From positions 186,001 to 250,000 of the forward strand of contig NZ_CP062946.1 of NCBI RefSeq assembly GCF_014898095.1: DNA of 64,000 bases, read 5' to 3'. Positions 10,185 to 21,050 of the stretch are shown piece by piece. Source of the DNA: Thalassotalea sp. LPB0316 (GTDB lineage: Bacteria; Pseudomonadota; Gammaproteobacteria; Enterobacterales; Alteromonadaceae). The stretch's first letter is position 1, and every line of letters starts with the position of its first letter. Position numbers and translations under genes: made by a program. The notes under the pieces were generated by a model. The model did not search any database and was not told the DNA's origin. It saw only the letters and a program-made list of their open reading frames with translations.

Positions 10185-10210
10185 AAAATAACTTTCTTAC
10201 TTCTTAAGCA

Positions 10211-10678
10211 ATGTACCGAAAAACAAAGCAACCTATCGATTTATCATCTTTGTTTGATGCTTCAAAGGGCACTTTGGCACATATTGCTACAAAAACCAAC
10301 TCTTTAGCCAGTTTATCTGACACCGTTAAAGAGATTTGCCCTGACATTCCCGACGATGCTTGGCACCTTGGTAATATTAAAGGCGATACCATCGTAATTG
10401 AAGTAAAATCTTCTGTTTGGTCACAACGGTTTCAATTTGAACGCTTTAGTCTCGCCCAAGCGTTTAATCAACAAACTAATGGCGCAATCAGCCGTATCGA
10501 TATTTCTGTTATGCCGTTTCTCAACAAAGCCGAAATTAAACAGCCCGTTTTAGATAAACCGAAAAAGCAAATGTCGGTGCAATCTGCTTCAGAACTCATC
10601 GAGGTTGCGAAAAACGCACCTGAGGGATTACGCCAAAAGCTCGAAAAATTAGCCAGCCACGCCAATAAAACTAAATAG
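10211..10678 (+). CDS. dciA: DciA-type (DUF721) replicative helicase loader
   Basis: 155-aa protein with an N-terminal DUF721 domain (about residues 10-100: LSSLFDASKGTLAHI, then the WSQRFQFERFSL region). DUF721 proteins of the DciA type load or activate DnaB at the origin in bacteria that lack DnaC. Its position next to lpxC and secA, divergent from the M23 gene, is common in gammaproteobacteria. The start is ATG, 26 nt from the divergent M23 start. Family assignment is good; the function comes from family knowledge. Confidence 0.82.
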   Translation: MYRKTKQPIDLSSLFDASKGTLAHIATKTNSLASLSDTVKEICPDIPDDAWHLGNIKGDTIVIEVKSSVWSQRFQFERFSLAQAFNQQTNGAISRIDISVMPFLNKAEIKQPVLDKPKKQMSVQSASELIEVAKNAPEGLRQKLEKLASHANKTK

Positions 10679-10695
10679 TTAGGCATTTCTGAAAC

Positions 10696-10722
10696 AAAAA
10701 AACCGCATTAAAGCGGTTTTTT
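10696..10722. terminator. Bidirectional terminator between dciA and lpxC
   Basis: AAAAAACCGC (10697-10706) pairs perfectly with GCGGTTTTTT (10713-10722) around a 6-nt loop. The A- and T-tracts make it functional in both directions, for the convergent dciA (+) and lpxC (-). Confidence 0.88.
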
Positions 10723-10735
10723 AATAAATTCTTAA

Positions 10736-11653
10736 TTAAACAGCGGAAGGATTAATCTCTTGGTATGCAATAGGTGACGGCACGTTTTCTTCATACGTTA
10801 CCCACTCCCAAGCATCTGTTTGCTTGAACACTTCACGCAATAAAATATTATTTAAGGCATGGCCTGATTTAAATGCATTTAGCTGACCTAAAATACTCAC
10901 GCCACCCATGTATAAATCACCGATTGCATCGAGGATTTTGTGTTTAACGAATTCGTCATCGTAACGCAATTCATCAGGGTTTAACATGCGGTATTCATCA
11001 AGCACTATCGCGTTTTCTAAGCTACCACCTAACGCTAGGTTGTGTGAACGTAAAAACTCGATGTCTTTCATAAAGCCAAAGGTTCTTGCGCGAGAGATCT
11101 CTTTAACAAACGAACAGCTTGATAAGTCCATCGTCATGCTTTGTGTAGTGTTGGCAATTACCGGGTGATCAAAATCAATAGCAAAGTTAACTTTAAAACC
11201 TTCATAAGGCTCTAACTCTGCCCACTTGTCACCTTCTTCTACGCGAATTGGCTTAGTGATTTTCAAGAAACGCTTAGGCGCGTTTAGTGTTTCAATACCG
11301 ACTGACTGGATCAGATATACAAAAGGTAATGAACTGCCATCCATAATTGGAATTTCAGGTGAATCAACATCAACAATTAAGTTGTCGAGCCCCATCGCAG
11401 AAACAGCAGCAAGCAAATGTTCAACGGTAGAAATTTGAACACCTTGCTCATTAACCAAACAGGTACACAACGTTGTTTCACCCACAGCTTCTGGGGTGGC
11501 TTTAATATCAACAACAGGATCAAGATCAACACGACGAAATACAATACCCGTATTCGCAGGAGCAGGACGGAGAGTGATCTGCACCTTCTCGCCTTTGTGT
11601 AATCCTACGCCGATTGTTGAAACGCTATCTTTTAAAGTACGTTGTTTTGTCAT
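10736..11653 (-). CDS. lpxC: UDP-3-O-acyl-N-acetylglucosamine deacetylase LpxC
   Basis: Zinc deacetylase for the first committed step of lipid A synthesis. The 305-aa protein (E. coli LpxC also 305) has all metal and catalytic positions: H79 (STVEHLLAA), H238 and D242 (HKILDAIGD) and H265. E. coli LpxC is degraded by FtsH through its C-terminal tail; the tail here (EINPSAV) is also short and non-polar. It is the distal gene after ftsZ, ending at the bidirectional terminator. Confidence 0.97.
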   Translation of the reverse strand: MTKQRTLKDSVSTIGVGLHKGEKVQITLRPAPANTGIVFRRVDLDPVVDIKATPEAVGETTLCTCLVNEQGVQISTVEHLLAAVSAMGLDNLIVDVDSPEIPIMDGSSLPFVYLIQSVGIETLNAPKRFLKITKPIRVEEGDKWAELEPYEGFKVNFAIDFDHPVIANTTQSMTMDLSSCSFVKEISRARTFGFMKDIEFLRSHNLALGGSLENAIVLDEYRMLNPDELRYDDEFVKHKILDAIGDLYMGGVSILGQLNAFKSGHALNNILLREVFKQTDAWEWVTYEENVPSPIAYQEINPSAV

Positions 11654-11777
11654 TTGTTACCTTTTCGCTTCAAAAGCTTTACAAAAAAGTTAAGCAATTA
11701 CCCCGCCAAAATTCAGCGGTCGCATAATATAACAGATCCAACCAGTAAGATCAAAAGATCACTAATTTTATTATTAT

Positions 11778-12941
11778 TTAGTCTGCCTGCTTACGCAAAA
11801 ATGCAGGAATATCTAAATAATTATCTAACTCTTGTGCTGTCACTTTTTGTGGTTGCACTTGCGCATTTGGCTCTGCCATTGTCACTGGTGCAGCTTCAGG
11901 TTGTGGCGCTGGCACATAATCACCACCGACAGCGACAGGCTCAACTGCTGGCGTTGGGTTTACTAATGTAATGTCAGGCTTGCGCTCTGCACCAATACCC
12001 GTTGCAACAACAGTTACGCGTAATTCTTCGCTCATTTCTGGGTCAATAACTGCACCAACAACAACTGTTGCGTTTTCAGAAGCGAACGCTTTCACCGCGT
12101 TACCTACCGTTTCAAACTCATCAATTGAAATATCCATACCTGCAGTAATATTGACTAAGATACCGCGCGCACCGGCTAAATCAACATCTTCTAACAGTGG
12201 GCTTGAAATTGCAGCTTCAGCTGCTTCTTCGGCGCGATCTTCACCCGATGCGATACCAGATCCCATCATCGCGGTCCCCATTTCAGACATTACGGTTCTA
12301 ACATCGGCGAAGTCAACGTTAATTAGACCCGGGCGGGTAATAAGTTCTGCAATACCTTGAACCGCACCTAATAGTACATTGTTTGCTGCTTTAAATGCGT
12401 CAAGTAATGACGTACCTGGGCCTAATACTTTCAATAGTTTTTCGTTAGGAATCGTAATTAACGAGTCAACGTTTTTCGCTAAGAACTCAATGCCTTGATC
12501 GGCGTAGTTCATGCGCTTTTTACCTTCAAATGGGAAAGGTTTAGTGACAACGGCAACCGTTAAAATCCCCATTTCTTTGGCAACTTCAGCAACTACTGGC
12601 GCAGCACCGGTACCCGTACCACCACCCATACCAGCAGCGATAAAGATCATATCGGCACCTTCGAGGGTTTGCTTAATCGTTTCGCGATCTTCTTCAGCTG
12701 CGCGACGACCAATTTCAGGGTTGGCACCAGCTCCTAGCCCTTTTGTTACGTCACTGCCCATTTGCAAGGTCACATTAGCTGAAGAATTTCTCAGCGCCTG
12801 TGAATCTGTATTTGCCGTAATAAATTCAACACCTTCGATGGTTTGACTGACCATGTGCTCAACAGCGTTACCGCCACCGCCACCAACACCGATGACTTTA
12901 ATTACTGCTTCTTCGTTATGTTCTTCCATTAATTCAAACAT
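11778..12941 (-). CDS. ftsZ: Cell division GTPase FtsZ
   Basis: Tubulin homologue that forms the division ring. The 387-aa protein has the GTP signature GGGTGTGA at 106-113, the T7 loop [10 protein letters not shown], a proline/alanine-rich variable linker (about 318-370) and the conserved C-terminal peptide [12 protein letters not shown], the docking site for FtsA, ZipA and ZapD. Last gene of the dcw cluster proper, 97 nt after ftsA. That gap holds a hairpin and may carry an ftsZ promoter. Confidence 0.98.
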   Translation of the reverse strand: MFELMEEHNEEAVIKVIGVGGGGGNAVEHMVSQTIEGVEFITANTDSQALRNSSANVTLQMGSDVTKGLGAGANPEIGRRAAEEDRETIKQTLEGADMIFIAAGMGGGTGTGAAPVVAEVAKEMGILTVAVVTKPFPFEGKKRMNYADQGIEFLAKNVDSLITIPNEKLLKVLGPGTSLLDAFKAANNVLLGAVQGIAELITRPGLINVDFADVRTVMSEMGTAMMGSGIASGEDRAEEAAEAAISSPLLEDVDLAGARGILVNITAGMDISIDEFETVGNAVKAFASENATVVVGAVIDPEMSEELRVTVVATGIGAERKPDITLVNPTPAVEPVAVGGDYVPAPQPEAAPVTMAEPNAQVQPQKVTAQELDNYLDIPAFLRKQAD

Positions 12942-13008
12942 ATTTACTCTCTCCGTTTTTTACAACGTTTCTACCAAAATCAAAATTATTCTTATGTACT
13001 TGTGTACT

Positions 13009-13026
13009 TAAGCACTCACGTGCTTA
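13009..13026 (-). other. Hairpin in the ftsA-ftsZ gap
   Basis: Perfect 7-bp stem TAAGCAC (13009-13015) / GTGCTTA (13020-13026) with a 4-nt loop, just after ftsA. Beside it, toward ftsZ, is the repeated motif GTAC-TTGT-GTAC. There is no U-tract, so it is more likely an mRNA processing, stability or pausing element than a terminator. Confidence 0.4.
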
Positions 13027-13038
13027 TTTAAACTCGGT

Positions 13039-14274
13039 TTAAAATTCTCCCTTAAACCAAGCGGTGATGCGTGACCACAACCCTGTCACGCCATCAGAAA
13101 CTTTTGTCTCTTTGCTTTCTTGCTCTGCAGCTAGCACGCCATAATGCAATAATCCAACGACCGTAGAGTAAGTTGGGTCATTAACATACTCTTTCAATCC
13201 AACCACTTCAGTTGGCTGGGCTAGTCGCACTGGCATTTGAAATATCTCTTCTGCAAATTCAATCACACCTTGCATTTTTGAGGCTCCACCCGTTAAGACA
13301 AAGCCTGCAGCTATTTGTTCTTCTAAGCCAGCTTCTCTGAGTTCTTCGTGGATAAGCTCAAACAGTTCTTGATAACGCGGCTCAACCACTTCAGCTAACG
13401 TGTGACGCGACATTGAACGCGCAGGGCGACCACCGACACTTGGCACTTCGATGTTTTCTTCCATCGAGACTAAATTTCTCAAGGCACAAGCATATTTCAC
13501 TTTAATATCTTCAGCATGGCTTAACGGCGTTCTGAAGATTTTTGCAATATCACTGGTCACTTGATTGCCAGCAACAGGGATGACGGCAGTATGACGCAAT
13601 GCGCCACCGGTAAATACCGAAATATCCATGGTGCCTGCACCGATATCAACGACACAAATCCCTAACTCTTTTTCATCTTCCGTTACCACGGCGTAGCTTG
13701 ATGCTAGCGCTGAGAAAATTAGCTGATCGACATTTAACTCACAACGCTCAACACACTTGACTAAGTTTTTCGCCATATCGTTGGCACAGGTAATAATGTG
13801 AACCTTGGCCTCCATGCGAACACCAGACATACCAATAGGGCTCTTAATACCGTCTTGTACATCAATGCTGTACTCTTGTGGCAAAACATGAAGTAAACGG
13901 CGCTCAGCGGAAATTGGTACTGAACGGGCAGTGTGGATCACGTTATCAACGTCTTCCTGGGTGACTTCTTTGTCGTTAATTGGCACCATGCCATTTTCGT
14001 TTTGACAACTAATGTGCTTACCTGAGATCCCTAAATACACTGAGCTAATATGGCAATCTGCCATCAATTCAGCTTCGTTTATTGCACGTTTAATTGACTG
14101 AATAACGAGATTTAAATCGTTAACACCACCTTTGTCCATGCCACGCGATGGCTGATTACCGACACCGACAATACTCAAGCGATTGTCTGGCGTGATTTCA
14201 CCGACCGCGACAGAAATTTTTGAAGTGCCAATATCAAGGCCAACAACCAAATTTCTTTCTGTTACTTTTGCCAT
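13039..14274 (-). CDS. ftsA: Cell division protein FtsA
   Basis: Actin-like protein that anchors FtsZ to the membrane and recruits downstream divisome proteins. The 411-aa sequence shows the SHS2-containing actin fold: phosphate-1 motif VGLDIGTSKISV at the N terminus, phosphate-2 VVDIGAGTMDISVF near 204-218, adenosine motif GFVLTGGASKMQG, and a C-terminal amphipathic helix WSRITAWFKGEF that acts as membrane-targeting sequence. It is separated from ftsQ by 3 nt. Confidence 0.97.
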   Translation of the reverse strand: MAKVTERNLVVGLDIGTSKISVAVGEITPDNRLSIVGVGNQPSRGMDKGGVNDLNLVIQSIKRAINEAELMADCHISSVYLGISGKHISCQNENGMVPINDKEVTQEDVDNVIHTARSVPISAERRLLHVLPQEYSIDVQDGIKSPIGMSGVRMEAKVHIITCANDMAKNLVKCVERCELNVDQLIFSALASSYAVVTEDEKELGICVVDIGAGTMDISVFTGGALRHTAVIPVAGNQVTSDIAKIFRTPLSHAEDIKVKYACALRNLVSMEENIEVPSVGGRPARSMSRHTLAEVVEPRYQELFELIHEELREAGLEEQIAAGFVLTGGASKMQGVIEFAEEIFQMPVRLAQPTEVVGLKEYVNDPTYSTVVGLLHYGVLAAEQESKETKVSDGVTGLWSRITAWFKGEF

Positions 14275-14277
14275 TTG

Positions 14278-15042
14278 TTAAGCTCTTTGTTTATTTTTAT
14301 CAAGCACAGTTTTGTAGCCAACGGCTAACCCTGTGTCATATCTTAAATCTACATAATCAACGTTTTGATTTTCTTGTTTTTGCTCAATTATTTGAGGGTA
14401 AACATCAACAAAACGTTGGATTCTTTCAATGCGGTTTTCCCTACCTAAATTCAGGCTAACACCATCATTGAGTGTTAGTTGCCATGAAAAGCGCTCTGTG
14501 AGCACGAGTTCATCTATAGCTAAGTCACTAAATGCCAGTAACTTATTAAAGTTGCGATAATTAGCTAACGCCGTTTGTTCACTACCCTCTGGGCCAAAAA
14601 ATGCCGGTAACTTGCGCGTTAGTCGCGCACTATCGGCCTGAAATGCTTGACCGTATTGGTTTATTAAAAAGTCAGCGTTCCACAATGCAACAGGCGTTTG
14701 ATCAACCACGTAGATATTGAGCGCATTCGGCCATTGCTTGCGCACTGACACTGAATAAACCCATGGCAATTTAGCTATCACTTGTTGCACGTGATTAACG
14801 TCTAAGTTAATAAAGTTACTCAAGTTTACGGCATCTAAAGCCTGCTCAATATCGGCGTGTTGGGTATATGGCATTTCACCTTCAACCTTAATGCTGGTGA
14901 CCGGCACTTTTTCATCTTGTGACATTTCGTTAAAGAAATAGACACTAAAGCTAATCAAGCCAACAACAACCGCGATAAAAAAGCCAAAGCCTAGCCAAAA
15001 CGACCAGTGCACTGCTTTTTTTTGCTCGGCTGCCTTACTCAT
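14278..15042 (-). CDS. ftsQ: Cell division protein FtsQ
   Basis: Bitopic inner-membrane divisome protein that complexes with FtsB and FtsL. The 254-aa protein has a short cytoplasmic tail, one membrane span (about residues 14-33), a POTRA domain (about 45-115, VTSIKVEGEMPYT onward) and the FtsQ beta domain. Length is normal. It lies between ddlB and ftsA, 2 nt from the ddlB stop. Confidence 0.95.
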   Translation of the reverse strand: MSKAAEQKKAVHWSFWLGFGFFIAVVVGLISFSVYFFNEMSQDEKVPVTSIKVEGEMPYTQHADIEQALDAVNLSNFINLDVNHVQQVIAKLPWVYSVSVRKQWPNALNIYVVDQTPVALWNADFLINQYGQAFQADSARLTRKLPAFFGPEGSEQTALANYRNFNKLLAFSDLAIDELVLTERFSWQLTLNDGVSLNLGRENRIERIQRFVDVYPQIIEQKQENQNVDYVDLRYDTGLAVGYKTVLDKNKQRA

Positions 15043-15044
15043 AG

Positions 15045-15971
15045 TTACTCACTTAGCTCAACGATACGGGTAACCAATTGACTAAAGCTCAAGCCCTGAA
15101 CCTTAGCCGCCTTCGGTACTAGTGATGTTTCTGTCATGCCTGGTACCGTATTAATTTCTAAAATCTGCCATTGCCCTTGCTGATTGCGCATAAAATCAAC
15201 TCGCCCCCAACCTTTGGTGCCAATCGCTTTAAAAGCCTTTTCTGCTAATAAGCGAATTTCAGCTTCGTCTTGTTCGCTCAAACCCGCAGGGCAGTGATAC
15301 TGAGTCGTTGTTGATTGATACTTGGCCTGATAATCGTAAAACGCATTCGGCGTTTGCATGTGGATTGGCGGTAAGGCTTGTTCACCTAAAATGGCAACGG
15401 TGTACTCCAAACCATCAATCCAAGCCTCGACTAAAATCGCATCATCAAAATCAAAGGCATGCGCTAACGCTTTATTTAGCTCTTGAGCGTTTGTCGCGAT
15501 CGCCATGCCGATACTCGAACCTTCACATGATGGCTTGACCATCACTTTACCGCCTAAATCAGCGATAATTTGCTCAGCTTGCTCGGTGACATAACTCGCT
15601 TTATCAACAATGACAAACGCAGCCGTTGGCAAACCAACTGACTGAATAATTTGCTTGGTTTTGATCTTATCCATTGCCAAGGCTGAGCCTAAAACACCAG
15701 AGCCCGTGTAAGGAATACCTAAGTATTCAAGTGCGCCTTGCAATGTACCGTCTTCACCACCACGACCGTGTAGGGCAATAAAAACGCGATCGACACCCAT
15801 TTCCACTAATTTGTGTAAATCAAAACCTTTGGTATCGACCAAAGCGACATCAGTAAAGCCCGCTTGCTCGAGACCTTTTGCCACGGCTTTACCTGATGCT
15901 AAAGAGACTTCGCGCTCGGCTGAACTGCCGCCATATAGCACCGCTAGTTTTTGATTGAAGAGGCTAGTCAT
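15045..15971 (-). CDS. ddlB: D-alanine--D-alanine ligase DdlB
   Basis: ATP-grasp ligase that makes the D-Ala-D-Ala dipeptide added by MurF. The 308-aa protein has the N-terminal glycine-rich [16 protein letters not shown], the ATP-binding [12 protein letters not shown], the substrate loop region ending [10 protein letters not shown], and the metal-binding C-terminal [20 protein letters not shown]. Its start overlaps the murC stop by one base, indicating translational coupling. Confidence 0.96.
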   Translation of the reverse strand: MTSLFNQKLAVLYGGSSAEREVSLASGKAVAKGLEQAGFTDVALVDTKGFDLHKLVEMGVDRVFIALHGRGGEDGTLQGALEYLGIPYTGSGVLGSALAMDKIKTKQIIQSVGLPTAAFVIVDKASYVTEQAEQIIADLGGKVMVKPSCEGSSIGMAIATNAQELNKALAHAFDFDDAILVEAWIDGLEYTVAILGEQALPPIHMQTPNAFYDYQAKYQSTTTQYHCPAGLSEQDEAEIRLLAEKAFKAIGTKGWGRVDFMRNQQGQWQILEINTVPGMTETSLVPKAAKVQGLSFSQLVTRIVELSE

Positions 15972-17419
15972 TATTTGCCTTCCTCCAAATTAAAACGTGC
16001 ATCTTTTACTAAGCTACGAGCTACTGCACCAATATTGCCGGCACCTTGGGTGATCACCATGTCATCAGCCGTTAATTGATTATCCAATAACTCAGCTAGC
16101 TCATTGACATCTGAAACGTAAATAGGCTCTACTTGGCCGCGCTGACGAATACTGCGGGCAAGCGATTTACTGTCTGCACCAGCGATTGGCGTTTCGCCTG
16201 CACTGTAGACATCTAATAGCAATAAACCGTCAACCTTTGATAACACTTCGACAAATTCTTCATATAAATCACGTGTACGAGAATAACGATGCGGCTGAAA
16301 AATCATGGTCAGACGCTTTTCTGGCCAACCTTTGCGCATCGCGTCAATGGTGACTTCAACTTCTCTCGGGTGATGACCGTAATCATCAACCAAGGTAATT
16401 TCACCGACCTTAGTTTGTAATTGTGCGAGTTGTTCAAAGCGGCGCCCAATACCTTGGAACTGGCTTAGCGCGCTAATGATTGACTCATCATCAACACCTT
16501 CATCGGTTGCCACAGCAATACTGGCCAATGCGTTTAATACATTGTGTTGGCCCGGTAAATTGAGTGATACCGTTAGGTTTTCTTTACCTTCTCTAACCAC
16601 TTCAAAGCGCGTGACATCAGCAGCTTGCTGATAATTAATTGCGCGAACATCGGCATCTTCACTAAATCCGTAGGTGATCACCTGACGGCTAATTCGCGGT
16701 AACAATTCACGCACTACGGGATTATCAATACACACCACAGCTAAACCATAGAACGGCAAGTTGTGCAGAAACTCGATATAGGTATCTTTTAATTTTTCAA
16801 AGTCACCTTGGTAGGTTTCCATGTGGTCTTCATCGATATTAGTCACCACGGCAACCATAGGTTGCAAATGAAGGAATGACGCATCACTTTCATCAGCTTC
16901 AGCAATTAAATAACGACTTGTACCTAATCGAGCATTCGTACCCGCACTATTTAACAAACCGCCAATCACAAACGTCGGGTCTAAATTGGCTTGCGCAAAA
17001 ATACTCGCGGTTAAACTGGTGGTTGTCGTTTTACCATGGGTACCAGCAATGGCAACACCGTGTCTAAAGCGCATTAATTCGGCAAGCATTTCTGCGCGTC
17101 GAACAATTGGAATGCGCTGTGCTTGCGCGGCAGTAATTTCAGGATTATTGGTATCAATAGCTGTTGAAACAACAACCACACTAGCCTTATCAACATTGCT
17201 TGCTTGATGGCCAATCTTCACTTGAGCACCTAATTGAGTCAGGCGCTCAACGACCGCATTTCGTGCGATATCTGAACCCGAAATTTGGTAACCTTCATTA
17301 AGTAATACCTCAGCAATACCGCCCATACCGGCACCACCAATACCGACAAAGTGAATGCGTTTTACACGACGCATTTCAGGCACTTTAATCGGGGCGTTTT
17401 TATTCATTTGTTTACTCAT
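15971..17419 (-). CDS. murC: UDP-N-acetylmuramate--L-alanine ligase MurC
   Basis: Cytoplasmic Mur ligase that adds L-alanine to UDP-MurNAc. The 482-aa protein has the N-terminal Rossmann motif [21 protein letters not shown]-loop [10 protein letters not shown] near 127-136, and [14 protein letters not shown], characteristic of MurC. Its ATG overlaps the murG stop (ATGA-type), so the two are probably coupled. Confidence 0.96.
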   Translation of the reverse strand: MSKQMNKNAPIKVPEMRRVKRIHFVGIGGAGMGGIAEVLLNEGYQISGSDIARNAVVERLTQLGAQVKIGHQASNVDKASVVVVSTAIDTNNPEITAAQAQRIPIVRRAEMLAELMRFRHGVAIAGTHGKTTTTSLTASIFAQANLDPTFVIGGLLNSAGTNARLGTSRYLIAEADESDASFLHLQPMVAVVTNIDEDHMETYQGDFEKLKDTYIEFLHNLPFYGLAVVCIDNPVVRELLPRISRQVITYGFSEDADVRAINYQQAADVTRFEVVREGKENLTVSLNLPGQHNVLNALASIAVATDEGVDDESIISALSQFQGIGRRFEQLAQLQTKVGEITLVDDYGHHPREVEVTIDAMRKGWPEKRLTMIFQPHRYSRTRDLYEEFVEVLSKVDGLLLLDVYSAGETPIAGADSKSLARSIRQRGQVEPIYVSDVNELAELLDNQLTADDMVITQGAGNIGAVARSLVKDARFNLEEGK

Positions 17420-18501
17420 TCTTTATAAAATCCTGCGCAAATATCCGCGACTCGTGTTGTTGCATCAGCATGCGCTGCATCGTGAGCAGCTTTCGACATA
17501 CTGGCAATCACTTTGTCGGAAACAAATAGACTATTTAGCATTTGCGCTAATTGTGTACTGGTGAGATCTTTTTGCGCCAACAACTTCGCCGCGCCGCGAT
17601 CAACCAAATACATGGCATTCTTGGTTTGATGATCATCAACGGCATGTGGCAACGGGACAAATATCGCTGGCGTCGCCGCCATTGCCAATTCGGAGACAGT
17701 TAATGCGCCTGCGCGGCAGATTACAACATCAGCCCACTGATACGCTGCCGCCATATCATCAATAAATTCTGTAACTTTAATATTGGCTGCTGGCAGACCA
17801 GTATTTTCATACGCCTGCTCGACAGCCGCTAAGTGCCCTTTACCACTTTGATGCCAAACCTGAATATTTTGCACCTTAATTTGGCTGAGTGATTGCGGCA
17901 CGGTGTCATTTAAAATTTTCGCGCCTAAACTGCCGCCCACCACGAGCACCTTTTTGGTTTCACTGGCTTGTTCTGGAATACTTGGCTCAAGTTCGACAAT
18001 CGCTTTGCGCAGCGGGTTACCAACCACTAATGCGTTTTTCATACCGGCAAAAGCACCGGGAAATGCCGCCAATACCTTTGAAGCCATTCTAGCTAGGTAG
18101 CGATTTGTCATGCCGGCAACGGCATTTTGTTCGTGTAAAACCAAGGGTTTACTCATTAGCCATGCAGCAACACCACCAGGTGCACTTGCATAGCCGCCCA
18201 TGCCGAGTACCACATCGGGTTGAACCTTTTTGATCACTTTGCATGACTGAATCACAGACTGCATAATTTTAAACGGTGCTTTAAGCAATTGCTGCCAACT
18301 CTTATTGCGAACCCCAGCGATATTAATAAATGAAATATCAAAACCATGAGCTGGCACTATGTCAGCTTCCATGCGATCTGCTGTGCCAAGCCAATGCACT
18401 TGCCAGCCTTTTTCTTGTAATGCTTGTGCGACGGCGATCCCCGGAAAAATATGTCCGCCAGTGCCGCCTGCCATAATTAAAATAGTTGGACGTTTTGCCA
18501 C
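17416..18501 (-). CDS. murG: UDP-GlcNAc:lipid I transferase MurG
   Basis: Membrane-associated GT-B glycosyltransferase that converts lipid I to lipid II. The 361-aa protein has the N-terminal glycine motif [27 protein letters not shown] at the domain junction and the donor-binding [15 protein letters not shown]. It overlaps ftsW by one base and murC by three. Confidence 0.96.
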   Translation of the reverse strand: MAKRPTILIMAGGTGGHIFPGIAVAQALQEKGWQVHWLGTADRMEADIVPAHGFDISFINIAGVRNKSWQQLLKAPFKIMQSVIQSCKVIKKVQPDVVLGMGGYASAPGGVAAWLMSKPLVLHEQNAVAGMTNRYLARMASKVLAAFPGAFAGMKNALVVGNPLRKAIVELEPSIPEQASETKKVLVVGGSLGAKILNDTVPQSLSQIKVQNIQVWHQSGKGHLAAVEQAYENTGLPAANIKVTEFIDDMAAAYQWADVVICRAGALTVSELAMAATPAIFVPLPHAVDDHQTKNAMYLVDRGAAKLLAQKDLTSTQLAQMLNSLFVSDKVIASMSKAAHDAAHADATTRVADICAGFYKE

Positions 18502-19694
18502 TACTTACGCCCTCCTTTACTGGTTGCTTGAATACGCTGCAACCTAATTTCATGATCGATGCGAATGAGTACGACAAAGGCTAAGGTCATGATGATCATC
18601 GAACTACCACCATAACTAATTAACGGCATGGTTAAGCCTTTGGTAGGCACTATGCCGGCACTCGCACCAATGTTTACCGCCGTTTGGAAACTCATCCAAA
18701 TACCAATAGCAAAGGCAAAAAAGCCTTCGAAATATTTTTCTTTACTGACCGCTTTGCGCCCTAAATACAACGCTTTAAAAACTAGCCATAAACTCAAACA
18801 CAAGACGATAGCAACACCGATAAAGCCAAATTCCTCGGCAAGTACGGCCATAACAAAATCGGTATGCGCTTCTGGTAAGTACTCTAATTTTTGAATACTG
18901 TTGCCCAACCCCTGACCCGTTAATTCACCGCGGCCATAAGCCATTAGCGATTGAGTCAGCTGATAACCACTGCCGAATGGATCTTGCCACGGATCTAAGA
19001 AACTGGTGATACGACGCCAGCGATATTCTTCAAACACCGCTAATGCAGTAATAGCGATTACGCCCATGCCGGCAATGGCGATAAACTGCCAGAGCTTAGC
19101 GCCAGCCAAAAACAACAAGCCAAAAGTCGTGACAAACATCACGATGACGGTACCTAAATCTGGCTGCATCAGTAATAAGAAAGCGAGTAAGCCGAAAACA
19201 ACTAACGGTTTAAAAAAGCCTTTGACGTTTTCCATCACTTCTTCACGACGTCTAACCAAGTAAGCCGCTAAATAGGCAAAGAAGAACAGTTTGGCAGGTT
19301 CAGCAGCTTGCACCGTGATCGGCCCCAGTACAATCCAACGCTGAGAACCGTTAACGGTTCGGCCAATAATTAACACTAAAACTAACAAACCAATGGCAGC
19401 TAGCAGTAAATAACCACTTTGTTTTTGCCACTGTGACATTGGAATAAACAACGCTGCTGCGCCAATCATGATACTTAAGACGATATAAACGCCATGCCTA
19501 ATGACGAAATGGAATGGGTTATCAAACAAGCGCTCTGCCACCGGCATCGATGAACTCGCCACCATAATCAATCCTATGGTGTACATTGCAACCGCTAATA
19601 AAATATAGTGGCGATCAAATGTGACCGTGCTAGCGCTTTGCGCCAACCATTTGGGCAACGTTGGCATATTCATCGCAGAAACTAAGCTGTGCAT
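18501..19694 (-). CDS. ftsW: Septal peptidoglycan polymerase FtsW
   Basis: SEDS-family lipid II glycosyltransferase that works with FtsI at the septum. The 397-aa protein has about ten membrane spans, the QPDLGTVIVMF motif and the C-terminal GLTMPLISYGGSS signature. The start has a strong SD, AGGAGG, located inside the 3' end of murD, giving a 13-bp gene overlap. A later Met is possible but less well supported. Confidence 0.96.
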   Translation of the reverse strand: MHSLVSAMNMPTLPKWLAQSASTVTFDRHYILLAVAMYTIGLIMVASSSMPVAERLFDNPFHFVIRHGVYIVLSIMIGAAALFIPMSQWQKQSGYLLLAAIGLLVLVLIIGRTVNGSQRWIVLGPITVQAAEPAKLFFFAYLAAYLVRRREEVMENVKGFFKPLVVFGLLAFLLLMQPDLGTVIVMFVTTFGLLFLAGAKLWQFIAIAGMGVIAITALAVFEEYRWRRITSFLDPWQDPFGSGYQLTQSLMAYGRGELTGQGLGNSIQKLEYLPEAHTDFVMAVLAEEFGFIGVAIVLCLSLWLVFKALYLGRKAVSKEKYFEGFFAFAIGIWMSFQTAVNIGASAGIVPTKGLTMPLISYGGSSMIIMTLAFVVLIRIDHEIRLQRIQATSKGGRK

Positions 19695-21037
19695 GAGCTC
19701 ACCTCCTGCGCCAATCTAGCGAAAGCATTACCACGCGCTATGTAGTTAGTAAACATATCTAAGCTGGCACACGCTGGTGAAAATAAAATGGTATCGCCAC
19801 GCTCTGTGCTTTGATTAGCAATGCAAACAGCATCGTTTAACGAACCAACTTGTTCGACAGCTACATTCGTTGGCGCAATCGACGCTAGTAGCGCTTTATC
19901 TTGACCAAAAACGATCAATTTATTCACGTGTTTCGCCAACACTTTAGTCAACGGTGAAAAATCTGCGCCTTTGCCTTGGCCACCAGCGATTAACACCAGT
20001 TGCTTGTCTGGGCTTGTAAGTCCTTCAATCGCCGCAATGGTCGCACCGACATTGGTTGCTTTTGAATCATTAATCCAGATTTTTTGATCGGTTGTTTCAA
20101 CACGCTGACAGCGATGAGCCAAGCCTTCAAAACTGCCAAGCGCTGCCACCATTTTATCAATCGGCCAATTTGCACCGTAACCCAAGGCTAGTGCTGCTAA
20201 ACAGTTAATCGCATTATGGATACCCGTTAGTGGCAAAGTTTCAACAGCAATGAGTGGGGTTTCACCGAACATCAGCTGTAATTTATCATCCACGGTTGCT
20301 AGGCCAAAGTTACCGCTAGTTGGCGCCGACAAGCCGAAACTAATTTGTCGTTTATCGCCTTGATATGCGCTTGCTTGATCGTCACGATTGACTACAACAC
20401 AATCAGTTTGTTGGTAAATTCGCTGTTTGATTGCGCGATAGTTAGCCAGCGTTTTATGACGATCTAAGTGATCGTCACACAGGTTTAACAAGGTTGCCGA
20501 TACCGCTTGCATACTGCTTAAGGTTTCAAGCTGAAAGCTCGATAGTTCAAGAGCGAGGAAGTCGATATCAGCATCGATAACATCGAGTGGTGGTACACCA
20601 ATATTACCTGCTAGCTGAGTGTTATAACCTAAACACTTACCGAGATGCGCCACTAAGCTAACAACGGTTGATTTGCCGTTTGAGCCGGTGATCGCAATAA
20701 TCGGCGTTTGCTTTAATCGGCAATAGAGCTCAACATCACCGTACATCTGACACGTTGGTGATAAGTGTGTTTGTATTTCAGCAATACTCGTATCAATACC
20801 TGGCGAGACCAAAATGATATCAGCGTTAGCGATTAATTCACTGTCCCAGCGACCTAAGGATAAGCCCGCTGTTGGAAAATCTTGGCTAAATTGGTTCGGG
20901 TCAATAGCGTTGGCTCTTGAGTCATTTAAGTCAAAAGCAAGTTGTTGTTTAGTTAGAAAACGCGCACAAGACAGTCCTGAGAGGCCGGCTCCCAGAACTA
21001 AAATTCGTTTGTCTTGTAAAAATGCAATATCTAACAT
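19682..21037 (-). CDS. murD: UDP-MurNAc-L-Ala--D-glutamate ligase MurD
   Basis: Mur ligase that adds D-glutamate. The 451-aa protein has the N-terminal LVLGAGLSGLSCARFL, P-loop ITGSNGKSTVVSL near 116-128, and WINDSKATNVGAT and LIAGGQGKGADFSPL, which are typical of MurD. It lies 13 nt after mraY and overlaps ftsW. Confidence 0.96.
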   Translation of the reverse strand: MLDIAFLQDKRILVLGAGLSGLSCARFLTKQQLAFDLNDSRANAIDPNQFSQDFPTAGLSLGRWDSELIANADIILVSPGIDTSIAEIQTHLSPTCQMYGDVELYCRLKQTPIIAITGSNGKSTVVSLVAHLGKCLGYNTQLAGNIGVPPLDVIDADIDFLALELSSFQLETLSSMQAVSATLLNLCDDHLDRHKTLANYRAIKQRIYQQTDCVVVNRDDQASAYQGDKRQISFGLSAPTSGNFGLATVDDKLQLMFGETPLIAVETLPLTGIHNAINCLAALALGYGANWPIDKMVAALGSFEGLAHRCQRVETTDQKIWINDSKATNVGATIAAIEGLTSPDKQLVLIAGGQGKGADFSPLTKVLAKHVNKLIVFGQDKALLASIAPTNVAVEQVGSLNDAVCIANQSTERGDTILFSPACASLDMFTNYIARGNAFARLAQEVSSCTA

Positions 21038-21050
21038 CGTTTTTCTTTGC

